The notes below the pieces were generated by a model. The model did not search any database. It saw only the letters and a list, made by a program, of their open reading frames with translations, and was not told the DNA's origin. The position numbers and the translations under genes are program-made. A stretch of 64,000 bases of DNA. It comes from Candidatus Bathyarchaeota archaeon. GTDB lineage: Archaea > Thermoproteota > Bathyarchaeia > TCS64. This document shows positions 15,019-23,884 of this stretch, piece after piece; the first letter of the stretch is position 1, and every line of letters starts with the position of its first letter. The stretch is from assembly GCA_002726865.1 (NCBI GenBank), contig PBSW01000027.1, positions 36,564 to 100,563 on the forward strand, written 5' to 3'.

Positions 15019-16842
15019 ATGTGCGGAATTTTTGGTGGCGTACTCAAGAAAGGGGCGATCGCCCCTCTTATTCACGACGGTCTCAAGAGGCTAGAGTACC
15101 GAGGATACGACTCGGTGGGCTTCGCGACCATAGATGCTGGTACACTCCAGGTGAAAAAGGACGCGGGGCGCATTGACGACGTCGTTCGGAGGCTAAAGAT
15201 GAACAACATGCCAGGCTCGATGGGAATAGGTCACACACGGTGGGCCACCCACGGAGCCCCAGAAATGGTGAACGCCCACCCTCATACGGACTGTAATGGG
15301 AACCTTGCCGTCATCCATAACGGGGTAATAGAGAACTTTATGGAGCTTAAAGAGGAGCTCCTCAACAAGTCGCACATCCTCAAGTCTAGGACTGATACCG
15401 AGATAATCGCCCATCTCATTGAGGAGGAGCTTAAAGGTGATATATCCCTCCAAGAGGCAGTTCTCAAATCCATCAGACGCCTTGAGGGATCCTACGCCAT
15501 CGCTGTGATATCCACCTTGGACCCTGGCAAGATCCTAGTAGCTAGAAACGAGAGTCCACTTGTCCTAGGGGTCTCCAAGGACGGTACTTACTGCGCCTCT
15601 GACGTCCCTGCTATGCTTCCTTACACCAACCAAGTGGTTTACCTCAGGAACGGGGAGTTCGCGATACTAGACCAGGACGGATACGAGATCCGGCTGGTGA
15701 GTGACAGCACCGTTGTGGAGCGGAGCCTTGAGGAGATCACCTGGTCCCAGGAGATGGCCGAGAAGCATGGCTACCCCCACTTCACGATAAAGGAGATCAA
15801 TGAGCAGCCTACCAGCCTTAGAGGTGCTCTGAGGCTTCAACCACAATACTTGGGTCTCCTCACAGCACTCCTTGATAGGGGGAGGGAGGTTTTCCTTTTA
15901 GCTGCAGGTACCTCTTATCACTCATGCATTGCAGCTTCCTATATGTTCTCTAGGCTCGCCCGGATAACTGCCTTCCCCGCTATCTCTTCAGAGTTTATCG
16001 AGCAGTACGGATCATCCGTTGGAGTTGATTCCGTCGTTCTCTGTGTGAGCCAGTCAGGTGAGACATATGATACATTGAAGGCTATTGACTATGCCAGGAT
16101 GAAGGCGAGCACTGTCCTCGGCATCACCAACTCCGTAGGGTCAACTCTTACCCGGGTATCCAGGGCCTATATTATACAGCAGTCGGGCCCAGAGATTGGA
16201 GTCGCCGCCACCAAGACCTTCACCTCCCAGCTCATGGTTCTCGCCCAGCTAGCTCTTAGACTAGCTCTGATGAAAGGAAAAATATCTCAGGACGAGGGAG
16301 ACGACTTCAGGGAGAGCCTTCTAAGGATCCCCGATGTGGTGGAGGAGACGCTTAACCGAAACAAGACGCACGTCATGGACCTCGTTGATAAATACGGGGG
16401 GGAACAGCTTTTCGTGTTCCTCGGGAGGGGGATAAGCTCTTCGACAGCCCTCGAAGCAAGGCTGAAGCTCCTCGAACTCACATATGTGCCCTCCCTTGCT
16501 TACCCGGCGGGTGAGAGCAAGCATGGTCCCATAAGCATTATTGAGGAGGGGGTCCCCGTGATATTCCTTTGCCCGAGGGGGGAATCTCGGAAGGGTATCG
16601 TGGGAGGCATCATGGAGATGAAGGCTCGAGGAGCCCGGATTATATCGGTGTGTGAGGAGGGGGATCATGAGATCATAGGTCTTTCCGACGACGTTATCGA
16701 AATGCCCAAGGGGATAAAGGACATTTTCTCGCCGATACCATATGTGGTGCCTCTCCAGCTGTTTTCGTACTACTTGGCTGTTCAGAAGGATCTGGATCCC
16801 GACATGCCCCGGAACTTAGCGAAGAGTGTCACAGTCCCTTAG
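15019..16842 (+). CDS. glmS: Glutamine--fructose-6-phosphate aminotransferase (isomerizing)
   Basis: Makes glucosamine 6-phosphate from fructose 6-phosphate and glutamine, the entry to UDP-GlcNAc for glycans and protein N-glycosylation. The protein starts MCGIFGG, giving the N-terminal nucleophile Cys after Met removal. The Ntn glutaminase domain covers about residues 1-220 (HTRWATHG near 73-80). Two SIS sugar-isomerase domains follow (AAGTSYHSC near 297, SQSGET near 345, and SLAYPAGESKHGP near 495). The C-terminus PRNLAKSVTVP is the conserved tail. Full length, no anomalies. Confidence 0.97.
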   Translation: MCGIFGGVLKKGAIAPLIHDGLKRLEYRGYDSVGFATIDAGTLQVKKDAGRIDDVVRRLKMNNMPGSMGIGHTRWATHGAPEMVNAHPHTDCNGNLAVIHNGVIENFMELKEELLNKSHILKSRTDTEIIAHLIEEELKGDISLQEAVLKSIRRLEGSYAIAVISTLDPGKILVARNESPLVLGVSKDGTYCASDVPAMLPYTNQVVYLRNGEFAILDQDGYEIRLVSDSTVVERSLEEITWSQEMAEKHGYPHFTIKEINEQPTSLRGALRLQPQYLGLLTALLDRGREVFLLAAGTSYHSCIAASYMFSRLARITAFPAISSEFIEQYGSSVGVDSVVLCVSQSGETYDTLKAIDYARMKASTVLGITNSVGSTLTRVSRAYIIQQSGPEIGVAATKTFTSQLMVLAQLALRLALMKGKISQDEGDDFRESLLRIPDVVEETLNRNKTHVMDLVDKYGGEQLFVFLGRGISSSTALEARLKLLELTYVPSLAYPAGESKHGPISIIEEGVPVIFLCPRGESRKGIVGGIMEMKARGARIISVCEEGDHEIIGLSDDVIEMPKGIKDIFSPIPYVVPLQLFSYYLAVQKDLDPDMPRNLAKSVTVP

Positions 16843-16846
16843 AGTG

Positions 16847-16990
16847 CTATTTAACAAATCTTGAGGGGGCTTTCTCGAAAGAGAGTTTGCACCTTTCTTT
16901 GCAGAAAAAGTATCTTTTTCCCTCGTGTTCGCTGGTCCATTTGGCCGTCTCTTCGTTCACGGTCATCCCACATATCGGATCTCGCGCCAT
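16847..16990 (-). CDS. YHS-domain metal-binding protein, 47 residues
   Basis: Read directly from the minus strand: it starts MARDPICGMTVNEETA at ATG 16990 and contains RYFFCKERCKLSF before stopping at 16847. This is a complete stand-alone YHS domain, with DPICGM at the N-terminus and the CxxxC pair after a YFF core. YHS domains bind metals such as copper or zinc and are often attached to P-type ATPases; free ones may act in metal delivery. Convergent with glmS, with 4 bases between their stops. Function is inferred from family. Confidence 0.85.
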   Translation of the reverse strand: MARDPICGMTVNEETAKWTSEHEGKRYFFCKERCKLSFEKAPSRFVK

Positions 16991-17124
16991 ATTAGTTCGA
17001 ATTGTGTACTTATCGGTGGCTTTCAAGTGTTTCGTATGGATGCGACTATTCCAAGGTAGTCTCTTTCTTCATTGGGCTGGATTGGTTTCAGTTATGACGC
17101 TATATGCGCTAATTTTCTATTGAT

Positions 17125-17988
17125 TTACTTGAATAGATAGATTGCTTCTTCATAGCGGCGGGAGCCCCATCGGTAACCTGGAGGAATTCTCCGTATGGAC
17201 TTATTCTCAAGCAATTTTGATAGTTGGCGGTTTGCTTCTGCAATGCTGATCACTTTGTCCTTGAGAAGTTCAATAGGTACATCAATACCGAAGGGGCGTG
17301 CCGGGATGATATGGCGTGTCGCCTTCGGAGGGAATACACTCCCCGATATACTTATCTCGATGACATGTTTTTTTTGGATAGCGGGAGGGCAAAGCACGAA
17401 TCCTGCCTCACGTTGTTTAAGCATCCTAGTAGCGTCCCTCTCCGTCTCGTAGCGTATAGTGTGACCTTTCCGGCGCAGCCATGCTTCTATGTTGGTTACA
17501 GTCGCAAAACCTGAGATGATCCCATTTTCATGAGTCGTCACCTTGTAGTAGCCCTCCTCTAACATCAGCATAAGACTCTCCCCTTCGCTGGCAGAACTTA
17601 CCGTTCTGGTGACGACTCCGAGATCTCCAAAGTCGGTAATTATCTCCTCAATAGGTATCTGAGACAAGACGACCCTACACCAGCGGTCAATCTTGATCCT
17701 TGGGCTCATATAATCAACGAGGCAGACACACATGAACCTGCAGCCCATATTTTTTAAGACCTCTACCCTGTGCATACCATCGAGGACCACAAGGAACTCC
17801 CTGCCCACGATGACAGGAGACTTTAGGATTCCAGTTCTTTCGATCTCCGCGAAAAGCTCATCCACGTTTTTTTGGATCGTCTCCTCGTGGAGAAGTAATT
17901 TATTGATTTCGACTAAGGCGATATCTAGTTGGATTCCGTCACCATTAATGGTATATGAAACGGGACGGGAGGAGATCACATTGTTCAA
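17125..17988 (-). CDS. ParB/Srx-fold protein resembling free-serine kinase (SerK/SbnI-like)
   Basis: The 287-residue protein has a ParB-like N-terminal region: ILKSPVIV near residue 54 followed by VVLDGMHRVEVLKNMGC at about 66-82. In the SerK and SbnI families this fold became an ADP- or ATP-dependent serine kinase in cysteine or siderophore precursor synthesis, and the D-G-x-H-R motif carries the active residues. The C-terminal part has a long conserved-looking region with ISGSVFPPKATRHIIPARP, unlike ParB DNA-binding proteins, and no helix-turn-helix is apparent. No parA is nearby. I therefore favour a SerK-type enzyme, at moderate confidence. Confidence 0.6.
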   Translation of the reverse strand: MNNVISSRPVSYTINGDGIQLDIALVEINKLLLHEETIQKNVDELFAEIERTGILKSPVIVGREFLVVLDGMHRVEVLKNMGCRFMCVCLVDYMSPRIKIDRWCRVVLSQIPIEEIITDFGDLGVVTRTVSSASEGESLMLMLEEGYYKVTTHENGIISGFATVTNIEAWLRRKGHTIRYETERDATRMLKQREAGFVLCPPAIQKKHVIEISISGSVFPPKATRHIIPARPFGIDVPIELLKDKVISIAEANRQLSKLLENKSIRRIPPGYRWGSRRYEEAIYLFK

Positions 17989-18055
17989 GAGAATTAGGCT
18001 CTTGTAGTTATATGTATGATGAATGAAATGATAAAGACCGTTCCATCAAAAGAAC

Positions 18056-18265
18056 TTAGATCTCTAGGGTCGCCTCGATCGTCATAATCCTGGTCACGTA
18101 GCCGGCGATCTTGTTTCTCAGCTTCTTGGATACATCCAAGCCGATCTCTTTGAGGAACTGCTTATTCGGCTCAAACTCCGTTGTGAAACTCCTCTCGTAA
18201 TTATCGACGAGTTTATGGCTGATCCGTTTGATCATTTCTGTCCGTACTTTACCCAATTTAGTCAC
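18056..18265 (-). CDS. rps17e: Small ribosomal subunit protein eS17
   Basis: A 69-residue basic protein with the archaeal eS17 pattern: GKVRTEMIKRISHKLV, NYERSFTTEFEPNK and the signature RNKIAGYVTRI. Component of the 30S subunit. Start ATG 18265. A TATA-like CTTTAAAAC lies on the minus strand at about 18313-18321, about 50 bases upstream, consistent with its own promoter. Complete. Confidence 0.92.
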   Translation of the reverse strand: MTKLGKVRTEMIKRISHKLVDNYERSFTTEFEPNKQFLKEIGLDVSKKLRNKIAGYVTRIMTIEATLEI

Positions 18266-18580
18266 CTTGGTAGATATCCGGGTTGTGCGGAGATATGGAA
18301 ACCTCCCCGGGTTTTAAAGATTACCGTTTGATTCGAGTTCTTCTCGCCACAAACATAGACAATGGGTAAAGAAACACTTTCAAAAATTAAAGTAGCGATC
18401 CTGATTAAATAAGGTAATCCTCCTCACAGGCATGAATGACTATGCATTTAATCCATGAATTGTATTAGAAAAATCAGATAGGATTAATTTTCTTTATTGG
18501 GGCTCTTATGTTCGATAACTTCCTATGGGGATATGTCTTTATGAAAGAAGCCTTTACCTGAGCCTCCTTGGGAAAATGGG
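18266..18580. other. Divergent gap between rps17e and histone
   Basis: No gene seen. It holds the rps17e promoter near its left end and AT-rich sequence elsewhere. Confidence 0.4.
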
Positions 18581-18597
18581 CGAAAGAATTAAATATT
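18581..18597 (+). promoter_or_regulatory. Likely BRE/TATA promoter of the histone gene
   Basis: CGAAAGAATTAAATATT: a purine-rich BRE-like stretch followed by an AT box. Transcription would be expected to begin about 25 bases later, near 18620, giving a short leader before the ATG at 18633. Confidence 0.5.
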
Positions 18598-18632
18598 TCC
18601 CAAGAAAAAACATAAAAATAGAAGGGTCTCAA

Positions 18633-18851
18633 ATGACGAACGAAATTAAGGTTGCGCCGATGCATAAGCTGATTAAACGGGCAGGAGCAGCACGGGTAAG
18701 TGAGGAGAGCGCCACAGCCTTGGGAAGAGCCTTAGAGGAAATCGGTGTTAAGGTAGCTCAGGAGGCCATCGATTACGCTCGACACGCCGGTCGCAAAACC
18801 GTGAAAGCTAGAGACATTGACATAGCCGCTAACAAGGTTTTAGGTCGATAA
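18633..18851 (+). CDS. Archaeal histone
   Basis: A 72-residue histone-fold protein: helix 1 (MHKLIKRAGAARVSEES), the long central helix (ALGRALEEIGVKVAQEAIDYARHAG) and the final RKTVKARDIDIAANKVLG. The R-K-T-V/I-K-x-x-D-I loop is diagnostic. It wraps DNA as dimers and higher polymers. The start is ATG 18633, where the fold begins; an in-frame extension to 18525 is not needed. No extra tail is present. Confidence 0.95.
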   Translation: MTNEIKVAPMHKLIKRAGAARVSEESATALGRALEEIGVKVAQEAIDYARHAGRKTVKARDIDIAANKVLGR

Positions 18852-18891
18852 TATAATATACTTCCTATCTTGGGTCTGTGGATGATTTGCC

Positions 18892-20085
18892 ATGCGATCA
18901 ATAGAATGTGATATCGTAGTTGTAGGAGCCGGGCCTGCTGGGAGCCTCGCTGCACGAGTTGCAGCGGAGAACGGAGCCTCCACAATTCTTCTTGAGGAGC
19001 ATCAAAGAGTGGGGCATCCCATTTACTGCGCGGAAGGTCTCAGCTTAGGAGGCCTTAAGGACGCGGGGATTGAACCGAAGCCTCCTGTCGTCTGCCAGGA
19101 GATAACTAGGGCGAAAGTCTTTGCTCCCAACAGAAACTATCTCGAACTTACAACCAAAAACTGGAAAGGTTACACCCTCAATAGGGAGGTCTTTGACAGC
19201 CTACTGGCAGAAATAGCGGTTGATGCGGGGGTTGATCTTTTCACTAGTACTAAAGCCACCGATTTGATCCAAAAAGATGGAATCGCTGTGGGTGTGAAGG
19301 CAGTCTCAAAAGAGGAGGAGTTCGAAATATCTGCAAAGGTAGTCATCGGAGCGGATGGGCATGCCTCCATGGTCAGAAGGAAGGCCGGCCTCGGTGAATG
19401 GTTCCCTGATGTCGTTACATGCGCTCAATATAAGCTTGGAGGCCTCAAACTCGAAGATCCAGGGGTTAATGAGTTCTACCTCGGAAGAGAGATCTCCCCG
19501 GGAGGATACGCTTGGGTTTTCCCAAAGTCAGCCGAGGTGGCCAATGTAGGCCTCGGAGTACGCAAGATCCATACCGAATCACCCATAAAATACCTTAAAC
19601 GGTTTGTCGCGAACGACCCACGCTTCAAAGACGCTGAGATACAGCTGTTGAATGGGGGCATCTGCCCCGTTTCCGGTGCACTCGAAAGAGCCGTTAGCGA
19701 CGGACTGATGCTCACCGGAGACTCGGCAGGCCAGCTTATACCCACCACCGGGGCAGGCATCCATTCCGGGTTAGAGTCCGGGAAAATGGCCGGAGAGGTC
19801 GCGGCTAAGGCTGTGGAGGAGGGAAACGTCTCTGCGGAGAGACTCTCTGAATACGAGAACCAGTTCAATAGCTACTGGGGAGAGAGGATCAGGAACAGCC
19901 GAAAGGTTGTTGAGATGTTAGACAAGTTCTCAGATGAGAATCTGAACACCCTCGCGAATGTCATAACCAACGAGGACGTGCTCAACCTCGCGAATGGCAC
20001 ATCGGTGGTTAGAACCCTTACGAAGGTCATAGCTAGGTCTCCCCGAGGGATAATTGGCCTGATGTCAGCCTATCTCGCGCAATAA
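18892..20085 (+). CDS. Geranylgeranyl reductase family flavoprotein
   Basis: FAD-dependent reductase of 397 residues. The Rossmann dinucleotide motif VVGAGPAGS sits at about residues 9-17; the family-specific segment SPGGYAWVFPK occurs near residue 202, and the second FAD motif GLMLTGDSAGQLIPTTGAGIH near 273. In archaea this family saturates the geranylgeranyl chains of membrane lipids, reducing digeranylgeranylglycerophospholipid. The Cys in YCAEG near residue 45 matches the active-site Cys region of archaeal members. Whether it acts on lipids or on another polyprenyl compound is not settled by sequence. Confidence 0.88.
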   Translation: MRSIECDIVVVGAGPAGSLAARVAAENGASTILLEEHQRVGHPIYCAEGLSLGGLKDAGIEPKPPVVCQEITRAKVFAPNRNYLELTTKNWKGYTLNREVFDSLLAEIAVDAGVDLFTSTKATDLIQKDGIAVGVKAVSKEEEFEISAKVVIGADGHASMVRRKAGLGEWFPDVVTCAQYKLGGLKLEDPGVNEFYLGREISPGGYAWVFPKSAEVANVGLGVRKIHTESPIKYLKRFVANDPRFKDAEIQLLNGGICPVSGALERAVSDGLMLTGDSAGQLIPTTGAGIHSGLESGKMAGEVAAKAVEEGNVSAERLSEYENQFNSYWGERIRNSRKVVEMLDKFSDENLNTLANVITNEDVLNLANGTSVVRTLTKVIARSPRGIIGLMSAYLAQ

Positions 20086-20338
20086 TCATAAAAAAACGAG
20101 TGCACGGAAATATGAGGGAACAAATCGATTTTCAATCTAAATTCAACTCTCTGTCCTCTGACAAAGGCGAAGTAATATCACGCGCGTAATGCACATAGTC
20201 TTCTTTGTTTATTCAATCTTTATCGCGCGCGTTTCCAATGACTTATTCCTTTTATTCGATTCGTCTACCCATTCCTAATTTTTCAGAGGGTCTGCGCGAC
20301 CGGCAATATCTGGTAGGGGAAAAGGTTTGTTGAGAGAC
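20086..20338. repeat. Gap holding two alternating CG tracts
   Basis: CGCGCG at 20181-20186 and CGCGCGCG at 20224-20231, 37 bases apart, each in AT-rich surroundings. The gap separates convergent genes and has no coding sequence. Confidence 0.5.
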
Positions 20339-21784
20339 CTATTCCTCATAGCCGGCTGGTGGCTTGAAACCCCCAAATAGTCGTTTTGTCCTAGTTGCAA
20401 AGTCAATGGGGGTGGCGTCTTCTAGATAGGGCCCAATTATTTGGATGCCAATGGGCAAGCCGGAAGATGAGGATCCTATTGGTGCTACGGTAGCAGGGAG
20501 CCCGGTGAGAGTGGCGAAAGTGATCCAAAAGTAGATATCTTCATAGGTCCTTGGCCCCTCCGGAGTAGGAATCTCCCGTTGCCACTGTGGTTCGCTGTGA
20601 TCATGAGGGAAAGCTGTGGTAAAAGAGGCGGGGAGGAGAAATACGTCATGAATCTCGAAGAATTTCTGCCAGGCGGCCTGGGCCTTCGCGCGGTCTGCCA
20701 TGGCCTTATGGTAGAGCTTCATAGGCGCCGTCCACCCCAGGGCCATGAAGGCCTCGTGGCTACCGTCCTGGTCTTTGGCCCTCACCTTTAGCTCATTGAA
20801 CTCCTCATCTTTGAGAAATGAAGCATAGACTGAGGCATGGAGGAACCTGTAGTTAATGTACTGCTTGACGGGGTCTACTCCTTGCGGCCATCCCTCTTCT
20901 AGAGTCGAAACCTCCCCCCTCAATTTATCTACTGCTACCCTGACGGCCTCTTTTACCTCTTTGGTCAAAGGGCAGTTAGGGTGGTCTAGGACGTATCCGA
21001 TCTTGTACTCCGAGAGGGAACCATGTCTTGAGGTGGGCAGTGCCCAACTGTATGCCCTAGCCTCCTCTCTATCTGGTCCCCCCATCACTTCCAGGGCCAA
21101 CTTGAGGTCCTCGGGGCACCGGGCAATGGGTCCCGCAACCGTTAGGAGGGGAGTGTGTCGCCGGGGAATGTGTCCACGATAAGGTAGGATCTTTATAGTG
21201 GGTTTGTGACCATAAAGCCCGCAGAAGATTGAGGGCACCCTGATTGAACCCCCAATGTCACTCCCCAGGGAGATGAAGCTAAGTCCTGCGGCAACTGCTG
21301 CTGCTCCGCCTCCTGTGGATCCCCCTGGGGTCATATCTAGGTCCCAGGGGTTGCTAGTGGTCCCAAAGATCTCGTTGTAGCTCTGCCAGTCTCCGGCGTA
21401 GACGGGGACATTAGTCTTCCCCAATATCACGGCGCCTGCACCCCTTAGGCGGGATACTGTTGCCGAGTCCTCCTTTGGGACGTATTCGGAGAGTTTCTCC
21501 GCCCCGGCGGTAGTTCGAACGTCCGCAACTTCAAAGCAGTCTTTTATTGTTATCGGGACGCCATGGAAGGGACCTAAGGATTCTCCTCTTGAGAAAGCCT
21601 CGTCTGCAGCTTTTGCCTGGGCTAAAGCCTCCTCCTTAGTGAACGTCACGATGGCGTTAATGGCCGGATTGTGCTTCTCGATGCGTCGGACAAGGTGCTC
21701 TGTGAGCTCTAGGGATGTTATTTTGCCATCCCTAATCATCTTTGCCGCGTTCTTAAGTGATGAGAAAGTGAGTCTTACTGCCAT
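20339..21784 (-). CDS. Amidase (amidase-signature family)
   Basis: A 481-residue amidase-signature enzyme with the Ser-cisSer-Lys machinery. The catalytic Lys is in GVPITIKD (about residue 84). The glycine-rich box reads GGSTGGG; the cis-Ser equivalent is kept and the second Ser is Thr. The nucleophile Ser is in SDIGGSIRVPS. These enzymes hydrolyse amides of acids or aryl/acyl amines; the substrate is not predictable. It lacks GatA context, so a role in tRNA-dependent amidation is unlikely. ATG 21784 follows GGAGGT, so it is preferred over ATG 21796. Confidence 0.85.
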   Translation of the reverse strand: MAVRLTFSSLKNAAKMIRDGKITSLELTEHLVRRIEKHNPAINAIVTFTKEEALAQAKAADEAFSRGESLGPFHGVPITIKDCFEVADVRTTAGAEKLSEYVPKEDSATVSRLRGAGAVILGKTNVPVYAGDWQSYNEIFGTTSNPWDLDMTPGGSTGGGAAAVAAGLSFISLGSDIGGSIRVPSIFCGLYGHKPTIKILPYRGHIPRRHTPLLTVAGPIARCPEDLKLALEVMGGPDREEARAYSWALPTSRHGSLSEYKIGYVLDHPNCPLTKEVKEAVRVAVDKLRGEVSTLEEGWPQGVDPVKQYINYRFLHASVYASFLKDEEFNELKVRAKDQDGSHEAFMALGWTAPMKLYHKAMADRAKAQAAWQKFFEIHDVFLLPASFTTAFPHDHSEPQWQREIPTPEGPRTYEDIYFWITFATLTGLPATVAPIGSSSSGLPIGIQIIGPYLEDATPIDFATRTKRLFGGFKPPAGYEE

Positions 21785-22263
21785 CAAACCTCCCATAATT
21801 TCACCAATCTCACCTTGCCGGTGAAAGTGATAAAATTATTCATGGCAGCAGTTGAATTATCTTTGATCCCCCATCAACTGGGGAACTTGTCCTTCTACTC
21901 CATAGACGGAGCTTCACTATATTCCCGCATCTGAGGGATACTTCGGAGAAACTTTCTCTTGAATCTAGTACGATGTGGCGGGTTAGGTTAGAAGAATAAA
22001 GTGATCAAGTTTCTCGCGATCTCTCCCGCGCATCAGCGCAACGAAAAGCCTGATCGGGGTTGATATCTTCATAGTGACGCAGTCGATCTAGTCTATCAGG
22101 TGCGCGATTTTAAATCTACTATAACATAGTTTTAATTAACTATTTGAATAAATTAACTGTGGCTCCATTTTTGTCGATTAGAAGTAGTTTTTCCCTTGAA
22201 CAAGAATCTTTTTTATTACTGGGATGTAAAGAAGGGTGATAAAATACACAGAGAAGATTCAAG
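21785..22263. other. Divergent gap, no gene seen
   Basis: About 480 bases between the amidase and amidohydrolase genes. It contains short CG-rich words near 22027 and 22102 and, at 22110-22170, a long AT-rich block that probably contains the promoter of the amidohydrolase gene. No coding sequence is supported. Confidence 0.4.
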
Positions 22264-23715
22264 GTGCCAGGACAAAAATATGAGAGCATATTTATCAAAA
22301 ATGGATTCATCCTTACCATGACCGGTAAGGGGGTAGGCATGGTTGAGGACGGTGCTGTCGCAATAGTGGGGGACCAGATAGTCGCCGTAGGTAAGACGAG
22401 GGATCTCGAAAAGGAACACCGAGGATCGGAGAAGGTCTTTAATGCTAGGGGGAAGGCAGTTCTCCCAGGGTTTGTGGATGCCCATGTCCATACTTCCAAC
22501 ACCATCAAGAGGGGTATGGGGCAGGATGTCCCTGAGATCGAGTGGATGCTTAAGACTGCCTCGCCTTTCACTCAATACACAAAGCCTGAGCACATAATCC
22601 GGGGCACAGCCCTTGGTGTCCTGGAGGAGATCCTATCTGGGACCACATGTATCGGGGAGATTGGGGGAGACCTGACCTCTGTTGCAGAGAAGGTCTTCGC
22701 CCCCTCTGGGGTCAGGGCCCATATGGCGAACACAATCAACGAGATCGGCGCCGGCTCGAGGCCAGACGCTCGGGAGCCCTACATCTTCTTCGAGGACATT
22801 GGGGAGAGGAAACTCCGTAATGCCATTGATTTCCTCGATAAATGGCACGGAGCAGAGGGAGGACGGATCACCTGCATGTTCAGCCCTCACGCAGCTGACA
22901 TGATGAGCAAGGAGCTGCTTCTCAGAGTCAAAAAGGAAGCAAATAGTCGGGGGATGATGAGTCATATCCATGTAGCCCAGGGTGGGCGAGAGGCCATCCA
23001 GATCGACCTCCGATTTGGTACCACTACAGTCCAGTACCTTGATGATATCGGCTTCCTTGACGACACTATCATTGCCGCCCACTGCCATCAGACCACAGAC
23101 GAGGAGGTTGCCATCCTAGCTGACAGGGGCGTCCGATACGCGAGCTGCCCTACGAGCATTGCTATCATCGACGGGATCACCCCACCCCTCGCACTCTACA
23201 TTAAGCTGGGGGGAAAGAGCGCTGCAATCGGCTCAGATCAGGCCAACGGTAACAACTCTCACAACATGCTGGTTGAGATGAAAGTTGCCGCTCTCCTTAA
23301 CAAGTCTAGGCACAGAGACCCCACTGTTCTTCCCTCTTGGAAGATGCTTAGGATAGCCACCATTGAGGGGGCCGAGACCATCGGTCTTGGAGACCGCATC
23401 GGGAGCCTTGAGCCCGGGAAAAAGGCTGACCTTATCCTCTTGGACCTGAAGGTTCCTCATATGACTCCTGTACTCTCCCGCCCCGTCAGGAACATCACCC
23501 CCAACATAGTCTATAGCGCCCGAGGCGACGAGGTGGAGACCGTGATCATCGACGGGAGAGTCATCATGGAAAACCGGGAGGTCTTCACCATGGATGAGAG
23601 GAGGGTGATCATGGAAGCTCAGCAGGCCGCTGAGGATGTCTGCAACGCAGCCACGGAGGATTATATGAAGGCGGACTCTCAACTTGCAAGGATGGCTAAA
23701 AGAGGCCTACTCTAA
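22264..23715 (+). CDS. Amidohydrolase of the MTA/SAH deaminase and chlorohydrolase family
   Basis: A metal-dependent hydrolase of 483 residues. Metal ligands are visible: HxH in DAHVHT (about residue 74), His in MSHIHVAQ, His in IAAHCH and Asp in IGSDQANGNN. The fold is a TIM barrel with flanking beta-sandwich from the termini (IFIKNGFILTMTG, then KADLILLDL and VETVIIDGRVIMENRE). The family deaminates or dechlorinates heterocycles, including S-adenosylhomocysteine and methylthioadenosine. The GTG start gives MPGQKYES. The exact substrate is unknown. Its right-hand neighbour is elp3 on the opposite strand. Confidence 0.85.
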   Translation: MPGQKYESIFIKNGFILTMTGKGVGMVEDGAVAIVGDQIVAVGKTRDLEKEHRGSEKVFNARGKAVLPGFVDAHVHTSNTIKRGMGQDVPEIEWMLKTASPFTQYTKPEHIIRGTALGVLEEILSGTTCIGEIGGDLTSVAEKVFAPSGVRAHMANTINEIGAGSRPDAREPYIFFEDIGERKLRNAIDFLDKWHGAEGGRITCMFSPHAADMMSKELLLRVKKEANSRGMMSHIHVAQGGREAIQIDLRFGTTTVQYLDDIGFLDDTIIAAHCHQTTDEEVAILADRGVRYASCPTSIAIIDGITPPLALYIKLGGKSAAIGSDQANGNNSHNMLVEMKVAALLNKSRHRDPTVLPSWKMLRIATIEGAETIGLGDRIGSLEPGKKADLILLDLKVPHMTPVLSRPVRNITPNIVYSARGDEVETVIIDGRVIMENREVFTMDERRVIMEAQQAAEDVCNAATEDYMKADSQLARMAKRGLL

Positions 23716-23884
23716 ATCCCTTTTTTAACAATGGCCTAATATTTTAGCTTTGAACGTGAGCGTAACGGGTATAGAGATCCTATTTAATCTAGCCCAAGTT
23801 CCTAGGTCGTTTCCAGTCCATTGGAGGAACGACCGTTCGCACGTGCAGGAGGGAGAACGAAAGAGGGAATGTTTGAGTTTTGGA

